DNA of 64,000 nucleotides. Source: Kroppenstedtia eburnea. GTDB taxonomy: Bacteria; Bacillota; Bacilli; Thermoactinomycetales; DSM-45169. The stretch covers positions 3,286,001 through 3,350,000 of the forward strand of contig NZ_CP048103.1 in assembly GCF_013282215.1 (NCBI RefSeq), read 5' to 3'. The notes under the pieces are model-generated. The model saw nothing but the letters and a program-made list of their open reading frames with translations, was not told the DNA's origin and made no database searches. Shown in pieces: positions 1 to 11,203 of this stretch. A program made the position numbers and the translations under genes. How positions within the stretch are numbered: the stretch's first letter is position 1; every line of letters starts with the position of its first letter.

Positions 1-285
1 CTCTTCCTGAGTCGACGGAATTCGGGATGAATCGAATTGGAAAAAACACTGATGAAAGCGACGGAATTTTCCTTGGTCGTCGATTCGCAGTTTATAACCG
101 TTTCCACGGCGGGATTCAACCACCGCCCCATAGGGTTTCATGAGGCCATTTAATTCTCGTATATCCTTTTGGATCGTTTTTGTCGAGACACCCAGTGCCT
201 TGGAAAGAATAGAGCGGTTTAGTACAGATTCATTTTTTAGAAATTGGTTTAACAGATCCAATAAACGTCGATGTACCTTAAGCAT
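1..285 (-). CDS. BglG/MtlR-type transcription regulator, N-terminus only (cut by window edge)
   Basis: The reading frame is open from an ATG at 285 to the window edge, giving 95 codons and no stop. The first ~65 residues form a DeoR-like winged helix: MLKVHRRLLDLLNQF, then SILSKALGVSTKTIQKDI as the helix-turn-helix, then a wing ending in RRGNGYKLR. This arrangement opens PRD-containing activators and antiterminators (MtlR, LicR, BglG types), which respond to phosphotransferase-system phosphorylation. The PRD domains would lie outside the window, so the subclass cannot be decided. A GGTGGGG-type ribosome site precedes the start. Family assignment rests on the N-terminus alone. Confidence 0.6.
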   Translation of the reverse strand, partial: MLKVHRRLLDLLNQFLKNESVLNRSILSKALGVSTKTIQKDIRELNGLMKPYGAVVESRRGNGYKLRIDDQGKFRRFHQCFFQFDSSRIPSTQEE

Positions 286-429
286 GTCCACCCCACCTTG
301 TGCCTGCAGGAGATAACGTTATGAAAAAGTCAAGGGGAAGCTTTATACGAAGCCGCAGCAAAACTGTCCCACAGGGATTGTCCGCCTCAACCCCTCCTGC
401 CGCGGGCAGAGTCAAAGGCTCTAAGTCTC

Positions 430-545
430 CAGCACAGGGGGGCTTTTGCCCCTGAATACCCTTGCATGATGATTCTCCGCTAAGCAGGACAGCATCCTCT
501 ATTCCAGGGCTTCAGCCCACCTGAACCCAAGTGCCTGTGGGTACA
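430..545. other. Possible structured RNA / IS-end remnant
   Basis: No gene is visible between the regulator start (285) and the transposase fragment (678). The stretch contains a stem around 435-454 (caggggggcttttgcccctg) and the motif GATTCTCCGCT at 471-481. The same two-part layout, ttgcccct about 25 bases before GATTCTCCGCT, recurs at 43463-43497. Two non-coding copies next to transposon debris suggest a structured RNA or transposon-end module, for example an omega-RNA-like remnant. The strand and identity are not established. Confidence 0.3.
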
Positions 546-677
546 AAATCACTGTTTGGGAAACACACCCTCCTCTCGAACCTAAAGGATTTTCAGGCTT
601 CCAAGAGTTCATCTTCAACTTTCATACCTTAAGATCCTGCAAAGTCCGTCCCCCGTAAGGGAGACCGCGTCTGCTGT

Positions 678-1013
678 TTAAAGCCCTGCTTTTATCACCG
701 AATCTGTATGATCTGACGGGGAAGAGATTCCGGCACGTCCAAAATACTTCCGTTTCCTTCGAATTCGAGGTTGAAGGCTATCATACTTTTTGCGAGGCCA
801 GATCTTCACCCTCGGATACCCGTAAATCCCGTTCACTTCCCAATGGCATTCCAAAATTTTCGCCTTGATCTGTTCATTCTCTTTCTCTCTTTCGGACGGA
901 TATTGTTCTCGTTTCAGGCACCGGTAATAGCCGCTGTGGGAAACACCCGCAATCTTGCACAACAGGGAGATGGAAAAGCGGGTGGACATCTCCCGGACAT
1001 AAAGGCTTTGCAT
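678..1013 (-). pseudogene. IS3-family (IS150-like) transposase OrfB fragment, internally deleted
   Basis: The frame begins with the HTH_21-type start of an IS3 OrfB: SISLLCKIAGVSHSGYY, then a charged stretch, then VNGIYGYPRV. After about residue 70 it jumps to RIRRKRKYFGR, which in intact transposases lies some 25-40 residues further on, and then stops. The DDE catalytic core is missing. There is no intact OrfA upstream, only frame-broken sequence to about 1100. This is a decayed element with an internal deletion; it marks the neighbourhood as an insertion-prone patch. Confidence 0.7.
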
Positions 1014-1160
1014 TCACTTCCACTCTCACGGCCTTTCGAGACCCAGCTTATCTTGATTGATCTCAAAGATCTGAGATTGTTCCTCAAGGTTTCGCTTGAC
1101 TAGGATTCTGAATTCTATATAATATTAGAAGTACAAATTTCCAAAAAAGGGGATGATTGT

Positions 1161-1757
1161 GTGATCAAGAGAATGGCGATTATTTTGTTTGCTTTGGTGT
1201 TGATTCCTTTGTCAGTCCCTGTTTCTGCTGCAGATCAGACTCTTTCAAAGATGGCCATACACGAAGGGCTGGAACAAATCTCTAAACCGATGAAGGAAAA
1301 GTTCATTACGACTTATGCTGCTTTCCCCGCATCTGCCGAAAAAAACGTGGAAACTGGTGTCCAGGCATCTACCGACATCAGGGTACAGATGACAGCAAAA
1401 GCGGATTCTATAGGAACGCAGGCTTTTTTCTGTTTTACTGATAGTAACGGATGGCTAAACAATCCAGATTGTACCACAAATCGTTCAACTATTTATAGAA
1501 CTAAAAACGTAGAATTGCGTGTTGGATACTGGAACGGAAAACAGTATGGTTGGGGGAGATTGATTGCAGGAGACACGGTTTATTTTCAAGTAGATTTAAA
1601 TGGTGATCGACGCGTTGATATCGGGTCTATGTGTATGTTGTGTGATCCAGGAACTTACACTAATGCTTATCCTACTTCAAGCAGTTCGAAAGTGGCCTTT
1701 AGAGTTTGTGGCGCAAATAGATATTCAGACCCTTTAACTTGCACTCCTTGGTGGTAA
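1161..1757 (+). CDS. Secreted cysteine-containing protein of unknown function
   Basis: The 198-residue product starts at GTG behind an AAAGGGGAT ribosome site. Residues 1-23 are a signal peptide (positive start, hydrophobic core, cleavage near SAA-DQ), so it is exported. The mature part has an alpha-helical, charged first third and a Gly/Tyr/Asn-rich remainder. Six cysteines cluster in its second half (CFTDSNGWLNNPDC, CMLC, CGANRYSDPLTC), suggesting disulfides or a small extracellular fold. I do not recognise the family. Base composition is clearly AT-richer than the genes from 2.7 kb onward, and it sits between an IS3 remnant and tRNA/tmRNA genes, so recent acquisition is likely. The palindrome at 1862-1911 probably ends its transcript. 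Confidence 0.65.
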   Translation: MIKRMAIILFALVLIPLSVPVSAADQTLSKMAIHEGLEQISKPMKEKFITTYAAFPASAEKNVETGVQASTDIRVQMTAKADSIGTQAFFCFTDSNGWLNNPDCTTNRSTIYRTKNVELRVGYWNGKQYGWGRLIAGDTVYFQVDLNGDRRVDIGSMCMLCDPGTYTNAYPTSSSSKVAFRVCGANRYSDPLTCTPWW

Positions 1758-1861
1758 AATATTCATTGCAACCAAAGCATCCATCAGTAGATGTACTGGG
1801 ATGTCCCGTGCCGTCTCCTACTTATAGCGGTCCCGCCAGCGTCGGAAGCGTGCAGGATTGC

Positions 1862-1911
1862 TGGTCCTAAACAAAGAGGGCAGCCAAGGCTGCCCTCTTT
1901 GTTTAGGACCA
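1862..1911. terminator. 50-bp perfect palindrome, likely strong bidirectional terminator
   Basis: Two 24-base arms are exact reverse complements around a 2-base centre (aa at 1886-1887). The inner part, GAGGGCAGCC...GGCTGCCCTC followed by TTTGTTT, is a standard intrinsic terminator core downstream of the gene ending at 1757. The perfect pairing extends well beyond what termination needs. Confidence 0.65.
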
Positions 1912-2110
1912 CTCGAATTCACACTATCGGGCTTCGCTACATCCACCTTCCCCGGGAAGCAGCGACAGCAGGGGTCGCTGGGAATAGGATCAGTCGGTCA
2001 GATGAAAACGTCTCATTAGGGTTTCACCAAACAAAACGTTTCAAGACACCCGATTTATCAAGCGTTATAATATCTTATAAGTGTCTTGAAAATAAAGATC
2101 GAATATAAAT

Positions 2111-2138
2111 AAAAAAAGAACAGGTGTCTCCCTGTTCT
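2111..2138 (-). terminator. Terminator of the tmRNA / tRNA-Thr transcript
   Basis: On the minus strand a 7-bp GAACAGG/CCTGTTC hairpin is followed at once by seven T residues. It lies 9 bases beyond the CCA end of tRNA-Thr and closes the convergent region with the gene at 1161. Confidence 0.75.
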
Positions 2139-2146
2139 TCGGTGAT

Positions 2147-2222
2147 TGGTGCTGATGGAGGGATTTGAACCCCCGACCCCTTCATTACGAGTGAAGTGCT
2201 CTGCCAGCTGAGCTACATCAGC
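2147..2222 (-). tRNA. tRNA-Thr (anticodon CGT)
   Basis: The 76-nt cloverleaf has acceptor stem GCTGATG/CATCAGC, D arm GCTCAGCTGGCAGAGC, anticodon stem CTTCA/TGAAG with loop CTCGTAA (anticodon CGT, reading ACG), and T arm GGGGGTTCAAATCCC. The 3' ACCA is encoded. It lies 16 bases downstream of tmRNA in the same direction with a shared terminator, so the two are probably co-transcribed. Confidence 0.95.
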
Positions 2223-2238
2223 AAAAAGCGTATGATAT

Positions 2239-2606
2239 TGGTGGAGGCGAGCGGATTCGAACCGCTGTCCGAAGACATCGCCACATCGGATTCTCCGAGC
2301 GCAGTCGCTGTATTCAGGATTCGCAACCCGGACTGCCCAGCGACAGGCGTTCCGAGACACTAGCTGCTTCAGGTTCGCTTTCCGGTCAGCAGCGGATCCG
2401 GTCAGCTAGCCCGCTTAAGTTATGAGACCCGAATACTCCACACGGGCGATGGAGCAACGGATCCTGGCGGCTTAGATTAAGCAGCCAGAGCGTAGTTTTC
2501 TTGTTTGCCAGTTAAATTTAGGCAATCTGCGTTTTTGACGAAGGACGCAGCCCCACGGCTCGCTACCGACGCTCGAACTGTCCCCGTCGAGTCCCAAAAC
2601 GCCCCC
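2239..2606 (-). ncRNA. ssrA: Transfer-messenger RNA (tmRNA, SsrA)
   Basis: The 5' end GGGGGCG pairs with 3' CGCCTCC followed by A and an encoded CCA, making the alanine-tRNA-like acceptor. The T arm GGTTCGAATCC lies just before it, and the conserved 5' segment GGGACTCGACGGGGACAG follows the start. The internal reading frame GGC AAA CAA GAA AAC TAC GCT CTG GCT GCT TAA encodes the tag GKQENYALAA (with the tRNA-borne Ala, AGKQENYALAA). tmRNA rescues stalled ribosomes with SmpB, whose gene lies directly upstream, and marks the peptide for ClpXP; clpP is also in this window. Confidence 0.95.
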
Positions 2607-2639
2607 GAATGGACTGGTTTACAAGCGTCAACACAGACT

Positions 2640-2668
2640 ATTATAACCCTTGATACGCTTCCTTGTAA
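2640..2668 (-). promoter_or_regulatory. Sigma-A promoter of ssrA
   Basis: Minus-strand TTACAA (2663-2668), 17-bp spacer and a perfect TATAAT (2640-2645). Transcription would start about 27 bases before the mature 5' end, consistent with a precursor trimmed by RNase P. Confidence 0.75.
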
Positions 2669-2712
2669 AGGGTTTTCCCGAGGAATCCCGCCGGAAGTTT
2701 CAACCGGCAGGG

Positions 2713-3180
2713 TCACCCCAGCACCCTCTGTTTCAGCTGACGGCGGATTTCCCGGTCCGCATCCCGCTTGGCGGCGGTTTCCCGCTTATCGTGCAGTTTC
2801 TTCCCTTTGGCCAAGGCCAGTTGAATCTTGGCGTAGCCGTTGCGGAGATGAAGATCCAGGGGGACCAAGGTAAATCCTTTCTGCTTGGTCAGTCCGATCA
2901 GCTTGTTGATCTCCTCTTTATGCAACAGGAGTTTCCGGGTTCGGGTGGGATCATGGTTGAACCGGTTTCCCTGTTCAAAGGGGCTGATATGCATGTTGAC
3001 CAAGTGGACCTCTCCGTCGTTGATCAAAGCATAACTGTCCTTCAGGTTGACCCGTCCCTGACGAATCGATTTGATCTCCGTCCCCGTGAGCACGATGCCC
3101 GCTTCGTAGGTGTCTTCCACATGGTACTCATGATGGGCTTTTCGGTTCCGGGCCACCACTTTCACTCCGCCCTTCGGCAT
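2713..3180 (-). CDS. smpB: SsrA-binding protein SmpB
   Basis: The 155-residue protein is the usual SmpB length. It opens with a basic strand ([12 protein letters not shown]), continues with the OB-fold signature [23 protein letters not shown], and ends in a Lys/Arg-rich tail ([20 protein letters not shown]) that enters the ribosomal decoding centre. SmpB binds tmRNA and delivers it to stalled ribosomes. The gene lies just upstream of ssrA and downstream of rnr in the same direction; RNase R, SmpB and tmRNA cooperate in degrading non-stop mRNAs. The start is preceded by GGAGGTGGGACACG. Confidence 0.96.
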   Translation of the reverse strand: MPKGGVKVVARNRKAHHEYHVEDTYEAGIVLTGTEIKSIRQGRVNLKDSYALINDGEVHLVNMHISPFEQGNRFNHDPTRTRKLLLHKEEINKLIGLTKQKGFTLVPLDLHLRNGYAKIQLALAKGKKLHDKRETAAKRDADREIRRQLKQRVLG

Positions 3181-3262
3181 CGTGTCCCACCTCCGTTGCT
3201 AAAATATTGCAACCTACAGTATACCAACAACAGAAGGTGGGTGTCAATGGAAGAATCCTTTC

Positions 3263-5560
3263 TCATCCTTTTCGCCTGTTTCTTTTGCCTCCGGGCCCCT
3301 TCTCCTTGCTTTTCCTGCGGCGACCGGTTGACGGTTTCCCCGACGTGGACGGGATGGTATGGGTCGCCACAGGTTTCCGCAGCTTTTTCACCTCGGGCTC
3401 CGTCGAGGGCACAGTTGTGGCACGGGGTGTGTCGGAATCCTCCCTCTCCGTGAATTCAAAGTCGACCTTGCGCTCATCCAGGTTGACCCCGGTCACCCGC
3501 ACCTCCACCTGGTCCCCGATATTGTATGCTTTTCCGGTCCGTTCCCCGATCAGAGACATGGTGTACTCGTTGAAATGGTAGTAATCATCGGTCATGTAAC
3601 TGACGTGGACCAGCCCTTCCACGGTGTTTTCCAGTTCGACAAAGACACCGAAGGAGGTGACACTGCTGATCGTTCCCTTGAATGTCTGTCCCACCTTGTC
3701 CATCATAAACTCGGCTTTCTTCAGATCATCGGTTTCCCGCTCAGCGTCAATGGCGATCCGCTCCCGGTCCGAGGTGTGGTCCGCCGCCGTTGGCAACCAT
3801 TCCTTGAAATGACCCCGCCGCTTGTCCGGCAATTTCCCCTTGTTTTCCCATACTTCCCGGATGATCCGGTGGATCGCCAGATCGGGATAGCGGCGGATGG
3901 GCGAAGTGAAATGGGAGTAATACTGGGCTGCCAGACCGAAGTGACCGAGACATTCCGGTGAGTATTTGGCCTGTTGCATTGAGCGCAACATCACCCTGCT
4001 GATCACCGGCTCTTCCGGTTCTCCTTTTATTTCTTCCAGTAACTGCTGAAGGGCGCGGGGCTTGATCCGATCCGCCTTTCCCCGGACGGAGTGGCCAAAA
4101 CGGGTGATAAACTCAAAGAAGGATTGCAGCTTTTCCGGGTTGGGACGCTCATGGATCCGGTACATAAAGGGAATCTTCAGCTTGAAAAAGTGCTCCGAAA
4201 CCGTTTCATTGGCTGCCAACATAAACTCTTCGATCATCTGTTCCGCCACGGTCCGGGGCCTTTTTACGATCTCCATCGGCTTTCCCTGTGGATCCACCAG
4301 GATCTTGGCCTCGGGAAAGTCAAAATCGATCGCTCCCCGGGCCACCCGTCGCTGCCGCAGGGTCTCCGCCAGTCGCCCCATCAGTCGAAAATTTTCCACC
4401 AAGGGCTGATACCGCTTAATCAGCTCCGGGTCTTCATCCACCAGAATCCGCTTCACATCATGATAGGTCATCCGTTCGTCGGTTTGGATCACACTGGGAT
4501 AGATCTCGTGGTGGATCAGATTCCCCTGGCCGTCCAGCTCCATATCACAGGTCATGGTGAGGCGGTCCACCTGGGGATTCAGACTGCAGATCCCATTGGA
4601 CAGGCGTTTGGGAAGCATCGGAATCACCCGGTCCACCAGATAGACACTGTTTCCCCGAAGATACGCCTCCCGGTCCAGCGCGCTGCCTTCTTTTACGTAA
4701 TAGCTGACATCGGCAATATGGACACCCAGCCGGATGTTGCCGTTGTCCAACTGTTCCACGGAAACGGCGTCATCCAAATCCTTGGCGTCTTCCCCGTCGA
4801 TGGTCACCATCCGCCGCCCGCGAAGATCCCGGCGCCCCTGGATCTCATCGGCAGTGATGGAGTCCGGGACTGCATCGGCCTCCTCCATCACCTCTTCGGG
4901 AAATTCCTCCGGCAGATGATATTTGCGGATAATCGACAGAATATCCACCCCGGGGTCGTCTTTATGACCGAGAACTTCCTTCACTCTGCCTTCGGCGCTG
5001 CGCCGCCCTTTGGGATAGCCGGTCAGTTCGACCACCACTTTATCCCCTTCTTTGGCGTCGCCTTTGGCTTCCTTGGGGATAAAGATATCCGATGACAGAC
5101 GTTTGTCATCGGGAATGACAAAGCCGAAGTGTTTGGAGGCGGTATAGGTGCCCACCGCTTCCGTCCGCCCCCGCTTTAAAATGCGCACGATTTCCCCTTC
5201 CGGTCTCATCCCTTCCTTTTTGTAACTCTCCACCCGGGCCAACACAAAATCCCCATCCATGGCTCCGTTCATATCCGTCCCGTGGATAAAGACATCCTGT
5301 TCAAAGGGAAACTCCGCATCGGGAAGAACAAAACCGAATCCCTTGGCATTTCCCTGCAACCGCCCGCGAACCAGATTGAGGCGCTCCGGCACTCCGTAGC
5401 GGTGGGTTCGGGTGCGGACGATCTTCCCCTCCGCTTCCATCTGATTCAGGATGCCGATGAAAGTGTCCCACTCCAGATCGGCAAAGGATTGGTGCAATTC
5501 TTCCGCAGTCAGGGGTTTGTATGCATTTTTTCTCATGAATTTCAGAATTTCCGGTTCCAC
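3263..5560 (-). CDS. rnr: Ribonuclease R
   Basis: This 765-residue 3'-5' exoribonuclease degrades structured RNA and works with SmpB/tmRNA on defective messages. Visible domains: winged helix (1-65), two cold-shock folds (about 68-130 with GFGFVLPD and 140-200 with FGFVIPDD), the RNB catalytic domain (about 245-575) whose metal-binding aspartates sit in DGEDAKDLDDAV (256-267), an S1 domain (about 640-720), and a basic Lys/Arg/Gly-rich tail. The start is GTG, with AAAGGAG upstream. It follows the esterase gene by 36 bases and precedes smpB by 82, matching the yvaK-rnr-smpB order of B. subtilis. Confidence 0.96.
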   Translation of the reverse strand: MEPEILKFMRKNAYKPLTAEELHQSFADLEWDTFIGILNQMEAEGKIVRTRTHRYGVPERLNLVRGRLQGNAKGFGFVLPDAEFPFEQDVFIHGTDMNGAMDGDFVLARVESYKKEGMRPEGEIVRILKRGRTEAVGTYTASKHFGFVIPDDKRLSSDIFIPKEAKGDAKEGDKVVVELTGYPKGRRSAEGRVKEVLGHKDDPGVDILSIIRKYHLPEEFPEEVMEEADAVPDSITADEIQGRRDLRGRRMVTIDGEDAKDLDDAVSVEQLDNGNIRLGVHIADVSYYVKEGSALDREAYLRGNSVYLVDRVIPMLPKRLSNGICSLNPQVDRLTMTCDMELDGQGNLIHHEIYPSVIQTDERMTYHDVKRILVDEDPELIKRYQPLVENFRLMGRLAETLRQRRVARGAIDFDFPEAKILVDPQGKPMEIVKRPRTVAEQMIEEFMLAANETVSEHFFKLKIPFMYRIHERPNPEKLQSFFEFITRFGHSVRGKADRIKPRALQQLLEEIKGEPEEPVISRVMLRSMQQAKYSPECLGHFGLAAQYYSHFTSPIRRYPDLAIHRIIREVWENKGKLPDKRRGHFKEWLPTAADHTSDRERIAIDAERETDDLKKAEFMMDKVGQTFKGTISSVTSFGVFVELENTVEGLVHVSYMTDDYYHFNEYTMSLIGERTGKAYNIGDQVEVRVTGVNLDERKVDFEFTEREDSDTPRATTVPSTEPEVKKLRKPVATHTIPSTSGKPSTGRRRKSKEKGPGGKRNRRKG

Positions 5561-5596
5561 CTTGTTTAAATCTCCTTTCCCTCCATGAGGACCGGT

Positions 5597-6355
5597 TCAG
5601 CGGTCATCTCCGGTCACCCGGCCGGCGAAGGCGTCAATCTCATTGAACAACCGTTCCCGTTCTTTGTCCAAGGTGATGATGTGGCTCGACTTATCATACC
5701 ACTGAAGCTGTTTTTCTCTGGAGGAAATATGCTTGTATATGTATTCAGCGCTGTTGGGATCCACTGTTTCATCCAATTTGGACTGTATGATCAACGCCGG
5801 TGCTTCCACTTCGGAAAGATTCCGCCGCACATGCCGGATCAATCCGTTCAGACTGGAAATGCATTTGAGCGGGGTACGGTCATAGGGAACCAGGTGTTCC
5901 TCAATATGGGGGAGTTTGCCTCCGCCCCGTTTATGGTACCGTTGCACCCACCGGAAGGTACCCGCCAGGTGGTGACGTTTGTCCCGGAGCCAAACCGGGG
6001 CACAGAGAGGGACCACTCCCGCCAGGGGACGGGTACGGGCCAGGTTGAGCACCAATGCACCACCCATGGATAACCCCACGGCCAAAATCTGCCGCACATT
6101 CCCTTCCTCCTGCAAACGGTCATAAGCCTCCAGCACACTCTGCCACCAATCCGGCCAGGCGGTCTTTTCCATCTCTTCGGGAGTCGTTCCGTGTCCGACC
6201 AGAAGCGGCGCATGGACGGTGTATCCTTTCTCCTTCAGAAATTGTCCCAAGGGGCGCATCTCCGAAGGTGTCCCCGTAAAACCATGCACCAACAAGATCC
6301 CCGTCTCTCCTCCTTGATAAAAAAAAGGATCTGGAGAACGGCGTTTCATCTTCAT
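5597..6355 (-). CDS. est: Carboxylesterase (Est30 / YvaK type)
   Basis: The 252-residue alpha/beta hydrolase belongs to the thermostable monoacylglycerol lipase/carboxylesterase family. The oxyanion-hole HGFTG lies at 24-28, the nucleophile elbow GLSMGG at 94-99 (Ser96), Asp195 in KLDETVDP, and His225 in SSHII. Those spacings equal the Est30 triad (94/193/223 as I recall it) shifted by two. It should hydrolyse short-chain esters in the cytoplasm; there is no signal peptide. It is the first gene of the est-rnr-smpB run. Confidence 0.92.
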   Translation of the reverse strand: MKMKRRSPDPFFYQGGETGILLVHGFTGTPSEMRPLGQFLKEKGYTVHAPLLVGHGTTPEEMEKTAWPDWWQSVLEAYDRLQEEGNVRQILAVGLSMGGALVLNLARTRPLAGVVPLCAPVWLRDKRHHLAGTFRWVQRYHKRGGGKLPHIEEHLVPYDRTPLKCISSLNGLIRHVRRNLSEVEAPALIIQSKLDETVDPNSAEYIYKHISSREKQLQWYDKSSHIITLDKERERLFNEIDAFAGRVTGDDR

Positions 6356-6723
6356 GCTCTCGTGTCTCCTCCCCCTGCTTCAACCCCGGCGGATCCAGTC
6401 ATAATCTCAGTTTTTCCAACCCGGTCGATTTCGAACCGGGCCGGATGAAAAAGAACACTGGAAACCGGTCTGTTTTCAGAGTATCACAGATCAAAATCAT
6501 TGTCTTGACCACTCTCATGCGTAAATGCGGAGGGTTCACTCACAGGCACCACCCGTTAAACCTCAGGCCCATATGAGTTCCCACAGCAGATACCGAATTT
6601 GGGGATCTATGCTAATTTTAAAACGAACGTTCGATAGGCTCAAGGGGTCAGGATCGTCAAACTTGAGGGAGGGTTGGCACCCTGGCGCTCGTTTTGCTTT
6701 GCTCCCCAGATCTGAAAAAGATA
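6356..6723. other. Intergenic region, no gene seen
   Basis: The 368 bases between the esterase start and the 5S terminator carry no convincing frame on either strand. A short palindrome CGAACGTTCG lies at 6624-6633 without an identifiable role. The est promoter should be in the proximal part, but I could not place it confidently. Confidence 0.5.
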
Positions 6724-6763
6724 TAAAAAAAGAAAAGAGACAGCTCTTCGGAGCTGTCTCTTT
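6724..6763 (-). terminator. Terminator of the 5S rRNA gene
   Basis: A perfect 13-bp stem (6734-6746 with 6751-6763) closes on a 4-base loop. On the minus strand it is followed by a T-rich run. It begins directly after the 5S 3' end. Confidence 0.85.
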
Positions 6764-6880
<117 letters not shown>

Positions 6881-6888
6881 CATTTATT

Positions 6889-6917
6889 ATAATAGCATGG
6901 CCCCATCTCTTTGACAA
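6889..6917 (-). promoter_or_regulatory. Promoter of the solitary 5S rRNA gene
   Basis: Minus-strand TTGTCA (6912-6917), 17-bp spacer and TATTAT (6889-6894), ending 8 bases before the 5S 5' end. An overlapping TATAAT (6886-6891) gives a 20-bp spacer and is less likely. Confidence 0.6.
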
Positions 6918-6992
6918 GGGCTTTATCAATTTTTCTTCAGGAAATATTTTACCGGGGGTCCGGCAGCCCCCGGGTTAACACCGCACCCATGC

Positions 6993-7018
6993 AAAACTCC
7001 GCCGTCGGCGGAGTTTTT
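6993..7018. terminator. Terminator downstream of the 42-aa peptide gene
   Basis: AAAACTCCGCC and GGCGGAGTTTT form an 11-bp stem with a 3-base loop. Both strands end in T runs. It separates the secG unit from the 5S gene. Confidence 0.75.
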
Positions 7019-7053
7019 GCAATAATCTACGACCCGTCGGGCCTGGGGGTCCG

Positions 7054-7182
7054 TTATTTCTTCTTCTTCCCTGGATCCAACCCCACCCCGAACACCACTC
7101 CAATGGCGATTCCCAGGGCAATATTGCCAAAGGCCAAGCCCAGAGCCACACCCAAGACGATCCCTATGGTGATCCCGGTCAT
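7054..7182 (-). CDS. 42-residue glycine-zipper-like membrane peptide
   Basis: ATG at 7182 is preceded by GAGGAG at 7-base spacing. The peptide is almost wholly hydrophobic, with Gly at regular intervals (MTGITIGIVLGVALGLAFGN, then IALGIAIGVVFGVGLDPG) and a KKKK tail. Glycine every third or fourth residue suits helix packing in a membrane, with the lysine tail inside by the positive-inside rule. It sits 14 bases after secG and is probably co-transcribed. I do not recognise a named family. Confidence 0.6.
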   Translation of the reverse strand: MTGITIGIVLGVALGLAFGNIALGIAIGVVFGVGLDPGKKKK

Positions 7183-7196
7183 AGGGCCACTCCTCT

Positions 7197-7427
7197 TCAG
7201 GCGAAGAAGGCGGCCAATATGGTAAGAATCATGAACAGAACGGCCAAAACCACGGTGATTTTCCCCAACAGAGCATCCAAACCGCGGGCCTTGGTTTTCC
7301 CGATCAGATGTTCGGACGCTCCACCGATTGCACCGGAAAGGCCGGCACTTTTACCCGATTGCAACAAAACCACGAGAATCAGTGCGACACAAACAATGCC
7401 CAATAAGATGTCGACGGCGAGTTTCAC
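7197..7427 (-). CDS. secG: Protein translocase subunit SecG
   Basis: The 76-residue protein has two membrane helices (about 5-25 and 53-75) joined by a conserved loop with LLQSGKSAGLSGAIGG. SecG is the accessory subunit of the SecYEG export channel. In B. subtilis secG likewise lies between eno and the esterase-rnr-smpB genes. It has its own promoter at 7481-7509, so it need not depend on the glycolytic operon. Confidence 0.93.
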   Translation of the reverse strand: MKLAVDILLGIVCVALILVVLLQSGKSAGLSGAIGGASEHLIGKTKARGLDALLGKITVVLAVLFMILTILAAFFA

Positions 7428-7480
7428 AGTTATGGTACACCTCCGGTCGGGTGTTGCCCGTTCGATTTTTAACTGGTGTT

Positions 7481-7509
7481 AATGTATCACAACCCACCAC
7501 AGTTTTCAA
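7481..7509 (-). promoter_or_regulatory. Promoter of secG
   Basis: Minus-strand TTGAAA (7504-7509), exactly 17 bp, then TACATT (7481-7486), 54 bases before the secG start. Confidence 0.6.
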
Positions 7510-7537
7510 CAACAGCCCGGCATGTGGGCATAAGAAT

Positions 7538-7559
7538 GCCGGACCCGGTCGGTCCGGCT
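7538..7559 (-). terminator. Hairpin ending the glycolytic operon
   Basis: GCCGGACC and GGTCCGGC pair 8 bases beyond the eno stop codon. The following minus-strand sequence (ATTCTTATG) is only weakly T-rich, so termination may be partial. Confidence 0.5.
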
Positions 7560-7567
7560 GAAAACCA

Positions 7568-10415
<2,848 letters not shown>

Positions 10416-10419
<4 letters not shown>

Positions 10420-11186
10420 CCCACATCCCCCCGTCGGGCGGTAACTTCCACCAGCCGGGCAAAGGAGCCGGGATCCAGACTGGCCCCTCCGACCAGAGCA
10501 CCGTCAATCTCTCCAGTTTGGAGAAAAGATTCTATATTGTCCGGTTTGACGCTGCCTCCGTAGAGGATGCGAACTTCATTGGCCACTTGTTGATCAAACT
10601 GATCCGCCACACTTTTTCTAATGAACCGGATCACATCCGTTGCGTCTTCTGCAGTGGCCGAGCGGCCGGTACCGATGGCCCAGACCGGCTCATAGGCCAA
10701 AATGAGCCGGCTGACCTCCTCGGAACTTAAACCCCGGATGGCGGCCACCACCTGCTCCCGAACCAACTCCCGGGTGCGCCCCGCCTCCCGTTCTTCCAGG
10801 GTTTCCCCCACACAGACGATGGGAGTGAGCTGATGATCCAGGGCTGACCGGGTTTTGAGCCGGACCGATTCATCTGTCTCAGCAAAGGCTGCCCGCCGTT
10901 CGGAATGACCGATGATGACGTGGGTCACCCCCTGCTCCGTCAACATCGACGGGCTGATCTCACCGGTGTAAGCCCCTTCCTCCTCCCAGTGCATGTTTTG
11001 TGCCCCGATCCGGATCCCGCTCTCTTTCGCCTCTTTCACCAGAGCGGGCAAGGTGATAAAAGGAGCGCACACCACTGTCTCCACACTGTCCGTTTTACCG
11101 GCGAGCTGCACAGTTGAGAAGAATTCCAGAGCTTCCGCCACCGTTTTGTACATTTTCCAATTTCCCGCGATGACCGATCTTCGCAA
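10416..11186 (-). CDS. tpiA: Triosephosphate isomerase
   Basis: The 256-residue TIM barrel interconverts dihydroxyacetone phosphate and glyceraldehyde 3-phosphate. Catalytic residues: Asn9/Lys11 in AGNWKMYKT, His94 in IIGHSERR, Glu166 in [11 protein letters not shown]. The C-terminal phosphate loop GGSVKPDN is present. The start is a TTG behind AGGTGGTGATTCACA; no ATG fits the family N-terminus. It lies 17 bases after pgk. Confidence 0.96.
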
Positions 11187-11203
11187 TGTGAATCACCACC
11201 TGA

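Noticed and set aside
2058-2360. A 100-codon frame across tRNA-Thr and tmRNA
   Set aside because: It is read through two structured RNA genes and cannot be a protein gene.
6624-6633. CGAACGTTCG as a LexA box
   Set aside because: The Bacillus LexA site has four bases between CGAAC and GTTCG; here there are none, and no SOS gene follows.
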